Origin: Salinispora arenicola
GTDB taxonomy: Bacteria > Actinomycetota > Actinomycetes > Mycobacteriales > Micromonosporaceae
NCBI RefSeq assembly: GCF_006716065.1
Contig: NZ_VFOL01000001.1
Location: forward strand, 744,001-808,000
Length of the DNA: 64,000 nt
Direction of reading: 5' to 3'
Notes under the pieces: generated by a model
Told to the model about the DNA's origin: nothing
Databases searched by the model: none
What the model saw: the letters and a program-made list of their open reading frames with translations, nothing else
In this document: positions 27,234 through 36,800 of the stretch, piece by piece
Position numbering within the stretch: the stretch's first letter is position 1
How the letters are laid out: each line of letters begins with the position of its first letter
Translations under genes and position numbers: made by a program

Positions 27234-27908
27234 ATGCGGATCTCGGATCTTAGCAGGAAATCAGGGGTACCGGTCGCCACCATCAAGTTTTATCTACGCG
27301 AAAAACTCCTTCCACCCGGAACCCTAACCGGTCGGAATCAAGCAATTTACGGCGACGTGCACCTACGTAGGCTGCTGTTGATCCGGTCGTTCACCAACAT
27401 CGCCCAACTCGATCTCTCCTCCGTGGGAGAACTGCTTTCCGCGATTGCGGACGACGTTTTGCCGCTGCCCGGCCTCTACGAGGCCGCCGACCGGGCGGTG
27501 TTCGGCGTCGATCCGTCCGCCACGGGTTCAGCGGAGGTGAATCACGCCAAAATAGAAGTCAACGACTTCCTCGACAAGCTGGGCTGGCGTATCTCCGCCG
27601 ACACTCCGGCCGCCAGGCGGCTGGCCCAGGTACTGGTGGCCCTGCGAGCCCTGGGTTGCGAGTGCGGCATCGAGTTCTTCGAACCCTGCGCCCAGGCAGC
27701 CGAGCGGTTTGCCGCACAGGAACTCGACCTGGTGCCGGAGGACCTCGACCGCACCGAGCGGGCTCCAGCGGTAGTGCGCTCGGTCATGCTCGGCGTCGCC
27801 ACCGCCGCCCTGCACCGGATGGCTCGGGAACATCTCGTGAATGAACGCTTCGCCAACGGTGCGGTCACCCACGGCAGCGAAGTCCCCCAGCCCGCTCCCG
27901 TGGGCTGA
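27234..27908 (+). CDS. MerR-family transcriptional regulator
   Basis: 224 residues. The N-terminal MerR winged helix is clear (MRISDLSRKSGVPVATIKFY, LREKLLPPGTL, YGDVHLRRLLLIRSFTNIA). The C-terminal helical part (GWRISADTPAARRLAQVLVA) resembles effector-binding domains of the multidrug-sensing MerR group. ATG at 27234. It converges on the enediyne operon across a strong hairpin and may sense the product or a cellular stress. Confidence 0.92.
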   Translation: MRISDLSRKSGVPVATIKFYLREKLLPPGTLTGRNQAIYGDVHLRRLLLIRSFTNIAQLDLSSVGELLSAIADDVLPLPGLYEAADRAVFGVDPSATGSAEVNHAKIEVNDFLDKLGWRISADTPAARRLAQVLVALRALGCECGIEFFEPCAQAAERFAAQELDLVPEDLDRTERAPAVVRSVMLGVATAALHRMAREHLVNERFANGAVTHGSEVPQPAPVG

Positions 27909-28028
27909 AGCCGTGGCGGCGGTCACTACCTCGGTCCGGGTCGCCAGGCCCACCGCCGGCCACTGGTAAGAAAGCACCGGTCCGATCCGGATTCTGCCCT
28001 CCGTTGTCCACTCGGCGTGGTCACCGAT

Positions 28029-28052
28029 GGGCCGCCCGCGAGCGGGCGGCCC
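28029..28052. terminator. bidirectional hairpin terminator
   Basis: GGGCCGCCCGC, a 2-base loop and GCGGGCGGCCC give an 11-bp perfect stem exactly between the convergent MerR gene and the end of the enediyne core operon. Confidence 0.75.
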
Positions 28053-28064
28053 ACCCTATCCGGC

Positions 28065-29102
28065 TCAGCCGGCAGCTGGTTGAGCCAGGGTCCGCATCAA
28101 CTCCACCGGCCGCTGACGTTCCCGGCGCCGCTGGAGCGCCCACCGAGCCCACCAGTACGCACCGCGGGCGAAGCACACGATGGTGACGGCGAAGAAAAGT
28201 GTGTAGACGACGTTGGCCACCATCAGCACGCCGTAGACGGCGGCGACCGACGAACCGAAAATGAACTGCGCCCGTCCGGAGGGAGGCGTGGTACCAGGGT
28301 CGGTGATCATGTAGTTCGTGAACAGGACAAACGCCACCCCGGTCATCATCCCGAGCGCACCCCAGAGCGCGACGTCCCAGATGAGGTGCCGGACCAGCGC
28401 CTGGATGACGAAGCCGCCTACCCAGCCGACGATCAGCAACACCCGGCCGGTCAGCTTGGCGTTGAGGACCGTGCCGGCAGTCAGGATGATCAACGGAACA
28501 CCGAGGGCGATCATGTCTGGCACGTTCTCGGTGAACTGGTACGGCGGGGCGACGTTGACCCAGGAAAATGCCAGCAGCGTGACCGTGATGCCGAAGTTGG
28601 ACGGGTTCAGGAAGTGCCGGCTCCGCCCCTTGATCGGCGCTCGGAACACCGTCTTCGCACCGATCGCGACGACCACCCCGAACGCGATCGGCCAGAACAG
28701 GTCATTGGCGTACAGCAGCATGTTGACCGCGAGCGCGGTGATGTGCGTGGGCAGAAGGAACGTGTACATCCCCCAGGCCCCGTTGCCGGTGAAGGCCGCC
28801 GGTCGACGCTGCGCCCACGCCGATACCAACTCGATGACGATCTCGGCGACATAGCCGACCGCAAGGGCGAACAGCGGCCAGGTCCACGGATGCTCGAACC
28901 CGAGGACCGTGTAGCCGAGGATGTTGAAGACGCTGATCGAGATGGCGAAGTTGCGCAGAGCCAGATAGCGGGGATCCCGCTTGTCGATCCGAGGCGGAGT
29001 GTTCGGAGCGCGGGCTGGGCTCGGAGCCGAGCGCTCGCGGCCCGCCCCGGTCACCGGGGCGCCAACCGCTGACGTATTGACGTCAGCCACCGTATCGGTC
29101 AT
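28065..29102 (-). CDS. unbU: enediyne biosynthesis protein UnbU (RnfD/NqrB-like membrane protein)
   Basis: 345 residues with about eight or nine membrane spans in the fold of RnfD/NqrB electron-transport subunits (FLLPTHITALAVNMLLYAND, FLNPSNFGITVTLLAFSW, TDPGTTPPSGRAQFIFGSSV). UnbU is one of the conserved proteins of every minimal enediyne cassette (E5 in C-1027 numbering). Its role is not settled; electron transfer or transport at the membrane is proposed for the fold. The start overlaps the unbV stop (ATGA). It is the last gene of the minus-strand core operon. Confidence 0.9.
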   Translation of the reverse strand: MTDTVADVNTSAVGAPVTGAGRERSAPSPARAPNTPPRIDKRDPRYLALRNFAISISVFNILGYTVLGFEHPWTWPLFALAVGYVAEIVIELVSAWAQRRPAAFTGNGAWGMYTFLLPTHITALAVNMLLYANDLFWPIAFGVVVAIGAKTVFRAPIKGRSRHFLNPSNFGITVTLLAFSWVNVAPPYQFTENVPDMIALGVPLIILTAGTVLNAKLTGRVLLIVGWVGGFVIQALVRHLIWDVALWGALGMMTGVAFVLFTNYMITDPGTTPPSGRAQFIFGSSVAAVYGVLMVANVVYTLFFAVTIVCFARGAYWWARWALQRRRERQRPVELMRTLAQPAAG

Positions 29103-31105
29103 CGCCGCGACACCTCCGCCGCTTCCGTGGTGAGCATCAGGTCGTGCCAGCCGGGGGCCAGCGAAAGCGCCTGCCGGTGCACGGCGCCGTCAAGGTCACG
29201 CCAGGTCAGCTCGGCAGTTACCGACTTGCCGGCGCTGGGCCCGAGCCCGAAGAAGACCTCGAAGCTGCGTTTGCCGCTGTGGCCGCTTCCGCCGTCGAGC
29301 TGGGCGATCTGGGTCTTGCCGTCGGCGGTGGTCAGCCGCACCTGGGCGCCGTACGCCGGGGTGCCGACGACCTTGGAGCTGGCGACCTCCGAGCCGGTGC
29401 CGGTCGCAGGTCGGAACAACCGCAGCCCGAGAAAGTCGTCGCTACCACTCTTCGCGTTCCGGTAGTAGGCGGGAGCACCCCACTGGCGTGCTACGGCGAA
29501 GTCCTGCGCGCCGTTACCGTCCGCGTCCGACACGGCCACACCCCGGGTCGGGATCGGGACGGCCAACCCGAGATCCTCGCTGACGTCGAGGAATGTGCCG
29601 TCGTCCTGCCGGGCCCAGAAGGCCAGCGTCTGGTCGCCGGCGATATCGTCGCCTGGGCCAGCCTTCGGCCACATGTCCGGGTTGGCCAGCAACAGGTCGT
29701 TGGAGGCCGCGAGTTCCTGCAACCAGGCCCACCGGTTGATGTCGCCCTTGACAAAGCCGTCAGTCTGCACCACCGACTGCCGGCCACTGTTGTCGAAGTC
29801 GGCCATCTTGGCGTCCCAACCCCATCCGGTCCAGGCGATGCCCAGTGAGCTGGCCTTGTTGTCGTACGGCGCGGTGCCGCGCTCGAGCTTGGCCTTTGCC
29901 TCGGCTGGTGTGGCCGCGTTGTTCACCCAGGCGAAGTTGCTCTCCTCCAGGCCCCACTCGGTGGTGATGTTGCTGATGAACAGGTCGAAGCGGCCATTGC
30001 CGACGAGGTCCCCGAATTCGGCGGACATGCCCTTGAACGAGTCGTCGCCGAGCACCATCGACTTTGGCGTGAACGCGCCGCGCCGACCGGTGACCTCCGT
30101 GAAGGCGATGCGTCCCGGTTCGGAGACGTTGTGGAACAGGTGATCGTGCCCGAAGTCGTTGGCCAGGTAGAGCTCGGGTAGCACGTCGCCATCCAGGTCC
30201 GCCGAGGCCGAGCCGAGCGTCCAGCCGCTGGCCGCTTCGGACGGGATGGCCCCCCGCTGTTCCTGGTAGCTGATGGTCGGCCGGTCACCGGCGGTAGCAC
30301 CGGTCCACCGCAGCACGTGCGCCCCACCCGCGTTCGTCGCCCGGGACATGGAGTGGTTCATCGTCACGTTCTTCGCGGCGGTCGGGTCGAGCACCGGCGA
30401 GTCGGGAAAGTAGTTGAACACACCGATGTCCGGATGCCCGTCACCGTCGAAATCAGCCACTGCCACAGCGTTGGTGTTCCACAGCGGACCGTGATACGTG
30501 CCGTCAGCCGCAGGTGCCTGTGGCACCAACTCCGCTGGGTGGAACGACTGTCGGCCAAAGGTCTCGACACCGGCCCGGTGCAGGAACACAACCGGCGTGC
30601 GACCCCAGTAGTAGGTCAGCAGATCCATCCGACCATCGCCGTTGAAGTCGCCAGGGACACAGCCCATCGGTGCCACGCCGGGCCCGGACGGCAGCGGCGC
30701 CGGGTCGAGCACGAACGGCGCGTAACGATCGCCGGTACCTGGAACGGGAGTCACGATGACGCTGTCACTGCGGGTATCGACCAGGCAGAGGTCGGCCGCC
30801 CGGCCGGTGCCCGCCACGTCGTTGACCGCGACCGCGGCGCCGACCGAGGAGATCCACGAACGGATCTCCTCGTACGCCGGGTTGACCTCACGGATGGTGC
30901 GCTGTGGCAGCCCCTCGGGAAGGGCGATCGGAAGTTCCGTGAACTGGAACCGCTCGGCCACCAGCTTGCGGTCCGTCGCGGACACGGCCGGAATGCGGGC
31001 GACCGCGAACAGCACGCCCACCAACATAAGCACGAAAACTGACGGAATTATTCGACGCAATCGGCCGAATCTTTGCGGCGGCAACGGATCCCCTTTCCGG
31101 ACCAC
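29099..31105 (-). CDS. unbV: enediyne biosynthesis protein UnbV (FG-GAP/ASPIC-UnbV)
   Basis: About 668 residues. An N-terminal membrane anchor (IIPSVFVLMLVGVLFAVARI) is followed by a large extracytoplasmic beta-propeller with Ca-binding FG-GAP/VCBS repeats (GDFNGDGRMDLLTYYWG, VADFDGDGHPDIGVFNYF, ASADLDGDVLPELYLANDF, VSDADGNGAQDFAVARQWG) and a C-terminal ASPIC/UnbV domain (YGAQVRLTTADGKTQIAQLD). It is part of the conserved enediyne core (E4 group). The start is uncertain: GTG at 31105 fits the anchor, but GTG at 31162 or 31342 is possible. It is coupled to unbU. Confidence 0.9.
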   Translation of the reverse strand: MVRKGDPLPPQRFGRLRRIIPSVFVLMLVGVLFAVARIPAVSATDRKLVAERFQFTELPIALPEGLPQRTIREVNPAYEEIRSWISSVGAAVAVNDVAGTGRAADLCLVDTRSDSVIVTPVPGTGDRYAPFVLDPAPLPSGPGVAPMGCVPGDFNGDGRMDLLTYYWGRTPVVFLHRAGVETFGRQSFHPAELVPQAPAADGTYHGPLWNTNAVAVADFDGDGHPDIGVFNYFPDSPVLDPTAAKNVTMNHSMSRATNAGGAHVLRWTGATAGDRPTISYQEQRGAIPSEAASGWTLGSASADLDGDVLPELYLANDFGHDHLFHNVSEPGRIAFTEVTGRRGAFTPKSMVLGDDSFKGMSAEFGDLVGNGRFDLFISNITTEWGLEESNFAWVNNAATPAEAKAKLERGTAPYDNKASSLGIAWTGWGWDAKMADFDNSGRQSVVQTDGFVKGDINRWAWLQELAASNDLLLANPDMWPKAGPGDDIAGDQTLAFWARQDDGTFLDVSEDLGLAVPIPTRGVAVSDADGNGAQDFAVARQWGAPAYYRNAKSGSDDFLGLRLFRPATGTGSEVASSKVVGTPAYGAQVRLTTADGKTQIAQLDGGSGHSGKRSFEVFFGLGPSAGKSVTAELTWRDLDGAVHRQALSLAPGWHDLMLTTEAAEVSRR

Positions 31106-31392
31106 GTACCAGGGTGCCACGCCAGATGGCACGGATGAGATAAGGCGGCCCGGCGCGGTCACGACATTGTTCCCAATCAAAGCTGGACTACCAGCATCCT
31201 CTTGCCTACGACGCCGGAAGTCATCTCGGTTCTTGCGGTTCGCCGTACGGGCCGGACCAGAAATTGGTGGTAGTGATTCCACAAATGGTCGACAACGGGC
31301 CCGGCACCTTTCGGGAGGCACCGTTGATGTTCTGCCCGCCACCAGGGCGTTACCCGGGTGTCCGGTCCCAGCCGGCAGCCTCGCCCCGTCGC

Positions 31393-31511
31393 CCCCTCAG
31401 CTGGACTGACCGCGTGCACGCGTGGCCCACTCCTCCGCTCAGCTGACCGTCCACACAACACGCGGCAGCCCGGTCCGCTCAGCTGACTGGCCGCACGACA
31501 AGCGGCAGGCC
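31393..31511. repeat. three tandem copies of the P450 gene 3' end
   Basis: CCGCTCAGCTGAC-type units start near 31475, 31435 and 31393 (periods about 40 and 42). The first holds the P450 stop codon; the second keeps 27 or more of 35 bases, including GCGGCAG; the third is more decayed. It looks like a tandem duplication of the gene's last about 40 bases that is now drifting. Confidence 0.65.
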
Positions 31512-32837
31512 GCCGCGGATACGCAGCGACAGCATCGGCTCCGGCACCAGCCGATGGCCGGGGACACCGGTCAACCGCAGATGGCGGCAGAGCAACGCGA
31601 TCACGAAGACAGCCTCCATCATGCCGAGGTTGTTTCCCACGCAGAAGCGTGGTCCCGCGCCGAACGGCAGGTACGCGTACCGCGGTCGGTCAGCCGCCTG
31701 CCCTGGGGCGAACCGTTCCGGATCGAACCGCTCCGGATTCGGCCAGAACTCCGGGTGCCGGTGCAGGGTGTACGGCGAGATCACCACGTCGGCGTTGGCC
31801 GGCACTCGATACTCCCCGATCGTGTCCGGGGCCAGCGCCCGCCGGGGCAGCAGCCACACCGGTGGGAAGAGCCGCATGGCCTCCTCGACCACCATCACCG
31901 TGTACCGCAGACGACGTAGGTCGTCGTACTCGGGTAGGCGGTCCCCCAGCACCTCGACCGCCTCAGCGTGCAGCCGCTCCCAGACCCCCGGGTGCCGGTC
32001 GATCAGCGACAGCGTCCAGCCCAGGGTGCTGGCCGTCGTCTCGTGCCCGGCGAGCAGTAGCGTGACCAACTCGTCGCGTAACCGCTCGCGTCCGACTCGG
32101 GGGTCGGCCTCGCCGCGTGCCGAGAGGATGAGCCGCGACAACACGTCCACACGGTCGGCGAGGTTACCCGCGCGCCCGTCCACCAACGTGTCGACCACCG
32201 CCTGGAGCTTCCGGCGGGCCCTTCGGAACCGGATCTGCCGGGGCAACGGTATCCACATCGGCACCGCGTTCAGCGTCTCGAGCTCGAACATCGCCTGGTC
32301 CTGCACCGTGGCGAACGAGTCACCTATGGAGTCGAACCCGGCCAGGTCGGCGTCGAGCAGGCTGCGCCCCAACACCCCGAGGGTCAGGCCGGTCAGCTCT
32401 GCGGTGAGCTCCACCGGGCCCGCACCGGCCCGCGCGCGAAGGCGTTCGACAAGCGCAAACGCCTCCTCCGCGATCATTCCGGCCTGCTGAGCGATGCGTC
32501 GGCTCTGGAAGGCAGGCTGGATCACCTTCCGCTGCTTGCGCCACAGGTCACCCTCGCTGGTCAGCAGCCCGTCGCCGAGCGCACGGCGGGCATGCACCAA
32601 CCCGATCCCCTTGTGGTAGTTGGCGCTGTTGTCGGCCAGAACATGCTTGGCGTACCTGGGGTGGTTGAAGAACCAGAGCGCCTTGTGACCGACCGGCAAC
32701 CGGGACGCGTCGCCGTAGCGTGCCGCTGCCGAGGTCAGCATCCCGAGTCGGTCGCGTTTCATCACCAGCAGCATCCGCAGCGCGGCGGTACGCGGCGGGC
32801 CGAGCGGTACCCGCGGCGTGATGGTGTCGAGGGTCAT
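31479..32837 (-). CDS. cytochrome P450
   Basis: A 452-residue class-I-like P450. The I-helix oxygen-binding motif is AGHETT (263-268), the K-helix ExxR is E319-A-M-R322, and the haem loop FGAGPRFCVGNNLG has the thiolate Cys399. Sequence style (ANYHKGIGLVHARRALGDGL, WRKQRKVIQPAFQ) resembles the CYP102/CYP110-like group with bulky substrates. Its start overlaps the flavin-reductase stop (ATGA). Position inside the enediyne core operon points to oxidation of the enediyne scaffold; site and reaction unknown. Confidence 0.94.
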   Translation of the reverse strand: MTLDTITPRVPLGPPRTAALRMLLVMKRDRLGMLTSAAARYGDASRLPVGHKALWFFNHPRYAKHVLADNSANYHKGIGLVHARRALGDGLLTSEGDLWRKQRKVIQPAFQSRRIAQQAGMIAEEAFALVERLRARAGAGPVELTAELTGLTLGVLGRSLLDADLAGFDSIGDSFATVQDQAMFELETLNAVPMWIPLPRQIRFRRARRKLQAVVDTLVDGRAGNLADRVDVLSRLILSARGEADPRVGRERLRDELVTLLLAGHETTASTLGWTLSLIDRHPGVWERLHAEAVEVLGDRLPEYDDLRRLRYTVMVVEEAMRLFPPVWLLPRRALAPDTIGEYRVPANADVVISPYTLHRHPEFWPNPERFDPERFAPGQAADRPRYAYLPFGAGPRFCVGNNLGMMEAVFVIALLCRHLRLTGVPGHRLVPEPMLSLRIRGGLPLVVRPVS

Positions 32838-33355
32838 CGCCGGCCCCGTTCGAGCCGCCGGAACGCCCCGTCGTGGAACACCAACACGTCGTCTGTCACA
32901 CCCCGTGCCACGGTGAGCGGGACGCCGAGGAAGATGCTGTGGTCACCGCCGTCGTAGGTGCGCCACAGCCGGCATTCGAACTGGGCGACGGCGCCGACGA
33001 GCAGTGGTGCTCCGGTGCGCTCGCCCGGACGTACGTCCACCGCGTCGAACTGCGCCCGGCCCAGCGGACGACGGCGGTCGGCGAACCATCGCGCCGCACG
33101 CACCTGGTCCGCGGCCAGCACCGACACGGCGAACGATCCCTGCTCGAGGAGTACGGCGTGCATGACCGCGTCTCGCTGCACACACACCGACACCAACGGC
33201 GGGTCCAACGAGACACCGGTGAACGAGTTCGCCGTCATCCCGTGCGGGGCGTCGCCACCGACGGTCACCACCGTCACGCCGGTCGCGAACGCGCCCAGGG
33301 TGCTGCGTAGCTGCCGACTGTCAAACTCCGCTGTCTGGATCGGATGAACTTCCAC
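32834..33355 (-). CDS. flavin reductase (HpaC-like)
   Basis: A 173-residue FMN-binding split-barrel of the flavin-reductase family (LGAFATGVTVVTVGGDAPHG, MTANSFTGVSLDPPLVSVCV, AGDHS replaced here by GGDHSIFLG). It supplies reduced flavin to a two-component monooxygenase; the frameshifted FAD monooxygenase or an unseen partner could be the client. The GTG start has GGGAGGCGAGG upstream. It is coupled to the P450 and lies 18 bases after the thioesterase gene. Confidence 0.92.
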   Translation of the reverse strand: MEVHPIQTAEFDSRQLRSTLGAFATGVTVVTVGGDAPHGMTANSFTGVSLDPPLVSVCVQRDAVMHAVLLEQGSFAVSVLAADQVRAARWFADRRRPLGRAQFDAVDVRPGERTGAPLLVGAVAQFECRLWRTYDGGDHSIFLGVPLTVARGVTDDVLVFHDGAFRRLERGRR

Positions 33356-33373
33356 CCTCGCCTCCCACGGTCA

Positions 33374-33814
33374 TCACTGGGTCCGGGCGGAGGCCGTGTA
33401 CGGCTCCAGGGCCCGCACGAGTGCCTCCGGTACCCGGGCCGGCACGGTCCGGGTGTTCGGGCCGCGCATGCAGGCGACCCGCTGGTTCCCCCGGGCGACG
33501 AACGTTTCGCCGCCCGGGTCCAGCCGCACGTAGTCGAAACCGAACCGGATCTGCGTCTGTCCCAGTTCGAGCAGCCGCATCCGCACGGACAGTTCGTCGA
33601 ACGCGGTGATCTCGGCGAAGAACTCGCAGTCCACCTGGAGGGTGAACAGCTTCAGGTCGGTCTGGAGGTCGGCGAGCACCTCGGGCGCCTGTTGCTTGAG
33701 GAACAGCTCGCGACACCGCCCCTGCCAGCGCAGGTAGTTGACGTAGTAGACGTTGCCGACGAGGTTGGTCTCCTCGAAGCCGACCGTGTGCAGGTACTCG
33801 AAGTAGTCACCCAT
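33374..33814 (-). CDS. enediyne polyene thioesterase (hot-dog fold, E10 type)
   Basis: 146 residues of the 4-hydroxybenzoyl-CoA-thioesterase-like hot-dog family that releases the polyene from the enediyne PKS. Conserved motif: FEETNLVGNVYYVNYLRWQG near the N-terminus, where Asn replaces the Asp nucleophile of other hot-dog enzymes, as in enediyne thioesterases. The start overlaps the PKS stop by 8 bases and has GGAAGG inside the PKS gene, so expression is coupled. Confidence 0.94.
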   Translation of the reverse strand: MGDYFEYLHTVGFEETNLVGNVYYVNYLRWQGRCRELFLKQQAPEVLADLQTDLKLFTLQVDCEFFAEITAFDELSVRMRLLELGQTQIRFGFDYVRLDPGGETFVARGNQRVACMRGPNTRTVPARVPEALVRALEPYTASARTQ

Positions 33815-36800
33815 GGCTGCCGACCTTCCTGCGAGTGGGAGCGAACAGCGCCGCGAGGACGACCGGGTCCGGCACGTCCCGCACCGTGGTCAGCAGGGTG
33901 GCGATCCGGACGTCGCCGGACGTGAACGTGACCCACGGGCCCCGGTCGTCTGGCAGCAACACCAGCGGCGCCCCGGTGGAGTACCCGGCCTTGCGGAGCG
34001 ACTCGGTCGCTGCCCAGATCCGGGTGCCGGCGGTGTGCGCGGTCTCCCGATCCCGGGTGGCGATGAGGTCGGCGACGTCCTGGTAGCGGCCGAGCAGCCC
34101 CTTCCAGTCCGCCGGGGACCGCTCGGCCACCGGCTCGACGTCACACCCGAGTGGACCGGTCCCGGCCACGCAGAGGGTCATCCCGGCGCCGTGCGCCGCG
34201 GAGATGCCCCGTTCGCCGGCCACCTCCGGCCGACCGTCCGGGCGGTACCGCACCTCGACCGGTTGTCCGAGGGCCCGACCGGCGGCCAGCGCGGTCCGGC
34301 CTCGACGGGTGGCGACATGGTCACCTGGCGTCCCGGACGCTGGCTCGTCCGGCTCGAGCGCCACGGCCACCCCGGATGCGCCGAGGTCGCCGAGGGTCCG
34401 CTCCAGGTACGACCCGAGCAGCGGAGCCACCCACGGCCCCCGGCCGTCCCGCTTGCGGACCGCCCGCAGCCGAAGTCCCGACCACCGCTCGACGGTTCTC
34501 CCGGTGGTGGTCCGCAGCGCGATGTCGTAGACGTAGGTGTCTCCGTCGCGGCTACGCTCCACCGCGGCGTACCGAAGCACCTCCTCCGCCTCGATCCGGC
34601 CGCCGCCCGGCCACACCCGCTCAATTCCGGCCGGCAGTAGGGTTCCCTCCGGCACACAGACCTGGTTTCCGTGCATCAGTGCGTCCCGCACGCCCGGATC
34701 GCCGAGCAGTAGTTCGGCGGAGAGGTACGGCGCGAACCAGTCGGTGCGCTGGGGCACGACGACCTCGGCGTCCACGTTCCGGGCCGCGGACCGGTGGTAC
34801 CGGTGCAGCCGCTGGAATCGCTGGCCCTGGAACAGGGTGTGACCGTAGAGGTCCTGGACCGGGTCGAGCGGTACCACGGGTAGCCCTTCGGCCACCTGGT
34901 CGGGTGGTCCGTCCGGGGCGTCGGTCCCCCCGTAGCGCAGCCGTGCCCGGAAGTGTTCGGCGCCGAACCCCGTCTCGGCGGACTGGATGACCGCGTCCAC
35001 GGTGCGGTCGTCGGTGACGACCACGGCGACCCGGACGGTGGTGCTGCCCGCGGGCGGGACGATGATCGGGCGCAGGAACTCGGCGTCCTCGATCACGGGT
35101 ACGCCGCTCTCGCCGGTCACCGCGGCGGCCACCTGGGCCATCGCCTCCATGCCGAAGACCGCGGGGAAGAGCAGGTTACCGTCGAGCAGGTGGTCCTCCA
35201 GGTAGCGATCGGTACCGGAGCTGAGCTCGACCTCACTCACCAGCTCGACGCCGTGGTACCGGACCAGGGGCCGCTCGACGAAGCGCAGCAGCGGGAGCGG
35301 CGGCGCGTCGTGGCGGACGGTGTGGATACCCTCGGTGCGTCCGCTGATCACCACGACCGGTGGGGTGTCCGGGTCGGCCAGCAGGCGCCGCAGCAGCGCC
35401 ACACCCTGGTCTGGTGTAATCGGTGTGATGCCGTCTCGGGCCAGTGACTCCACCACCGAGAGGCGCTCCCCCATGCCGACGCCGGACCAGACCGACCACT
35501 CCAGGCACAGTGCCCGGCAGCCGGGATACTGGCGTCCCACCTCGGCTGTCGCGTCGGCGAGCCACTCGTTGGCGATGGCGTAGTGGGCTTCCCCGCGTAG
35601 GCCGGCTCGGCCGATGATGCTGCCCAGGGAGACCAACAGCCGCAGCTGTGCAGGATCGACCGCGGCCAGCACGTTGCGCAGACCGTCCACCTTGGGGGCG
35701 AAGGTGGCATCGAGGTCGGCCATCGTGAGGCTGTTCAGGCTGGTGGGCTCGTTGCGTCCGGCGCCGTGCAGGACGGCGGTGACCGGACCCCACTCCGGCG
35801 GTAGGGAGTTCAGTGCCCCGGCGAGTTGTTCCGCGTCGGTCACGTCGGCGCGCAGGTACCGCACCCGGATGCCGGATTCGGCGATCCGGTCGAGGTTGTC
35901 GGCCAGGGCCTGGTCCGTGGCCGGGTCGGAACGGCCCAGCAGCACCAGCCGAGCCCCGCTGTCCTGCGCCATCGCCAGTGCGCACTCGGCGGTGATCCCC
36001 TTGCCACCACCAGTCACCAGCAGCACGTCGGTCTGGTCCAGCGCCGCCTGTTCTCGCGTTGCCCGCACCGGCATGGCTCGTAGGGTCGGCACCCTCCGAG
36101 TCCCGTCCGGATCGTGGTACGTCTCGCTGAAGGCGGTGGTAGCGGCTACCTCGGCCACCACCGTGTCGACCGCCGTCGGTGTCTGCTCCGGCAGGTGCAC
36201 CACCGTCGTCCGGACCCGGGGGTCCTCCAGGTGCAGTGTCTTCGCCAGGCCCGCCGCACCACGGCCGGACTGCACGAGTACGAACCGGTCCCCGCCGGCG
36301 AGGGCTGCTCGGGCGGCCGTGAGCGCACGTTCCAGCTCGTCCGTGGTGCAGGAACTCGGCAGGCAGAGCAGCACACCGCCGCCGACTCCGGCGCGTTCCA
36401 ACGCGCGCCGCAGCGGCTCGGCGAAGGTGCTGTCCGGCGCGGCGAAGACCTGCCAGGCACCGCCCGTCTCAGTGCCCGCCCGCGGGCTCAGGGGCACATC
36501 GTCCAGGTCCACGCGCCAGGCCCGGATCCACTCCGCGGCGCCGGTCACCTGCGCGGCGATCGGGGCCGCGTCGGATTGGCCCGTGCCGACCAGGGAGTCG
36601 AGGGCGTCGGCGAGTTCCTGGACGGTGGCGACCGCGAAGTTGGTCGGCGCCTGTGCGACCGGCACTCCCAGGGCCTGGGCCGCGTGGTTCACCACCTGGC
36701 CGACCGTGATCGAACTCAGGTGCAGGTCATCGAGAAGCCGGCTGTCCGGGTTCACCAGTTCCAACGGCAGCTCGGCGCGTTCCGCGGCCAACCGCCGCAT

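Noticed and set aside
28017..29072. 351-codon plus-strand frame opposite unbU
   Set aside because: Composition is Asp/Arg/Pro-rich, typical of an antisense reading; unbU has family motifs.
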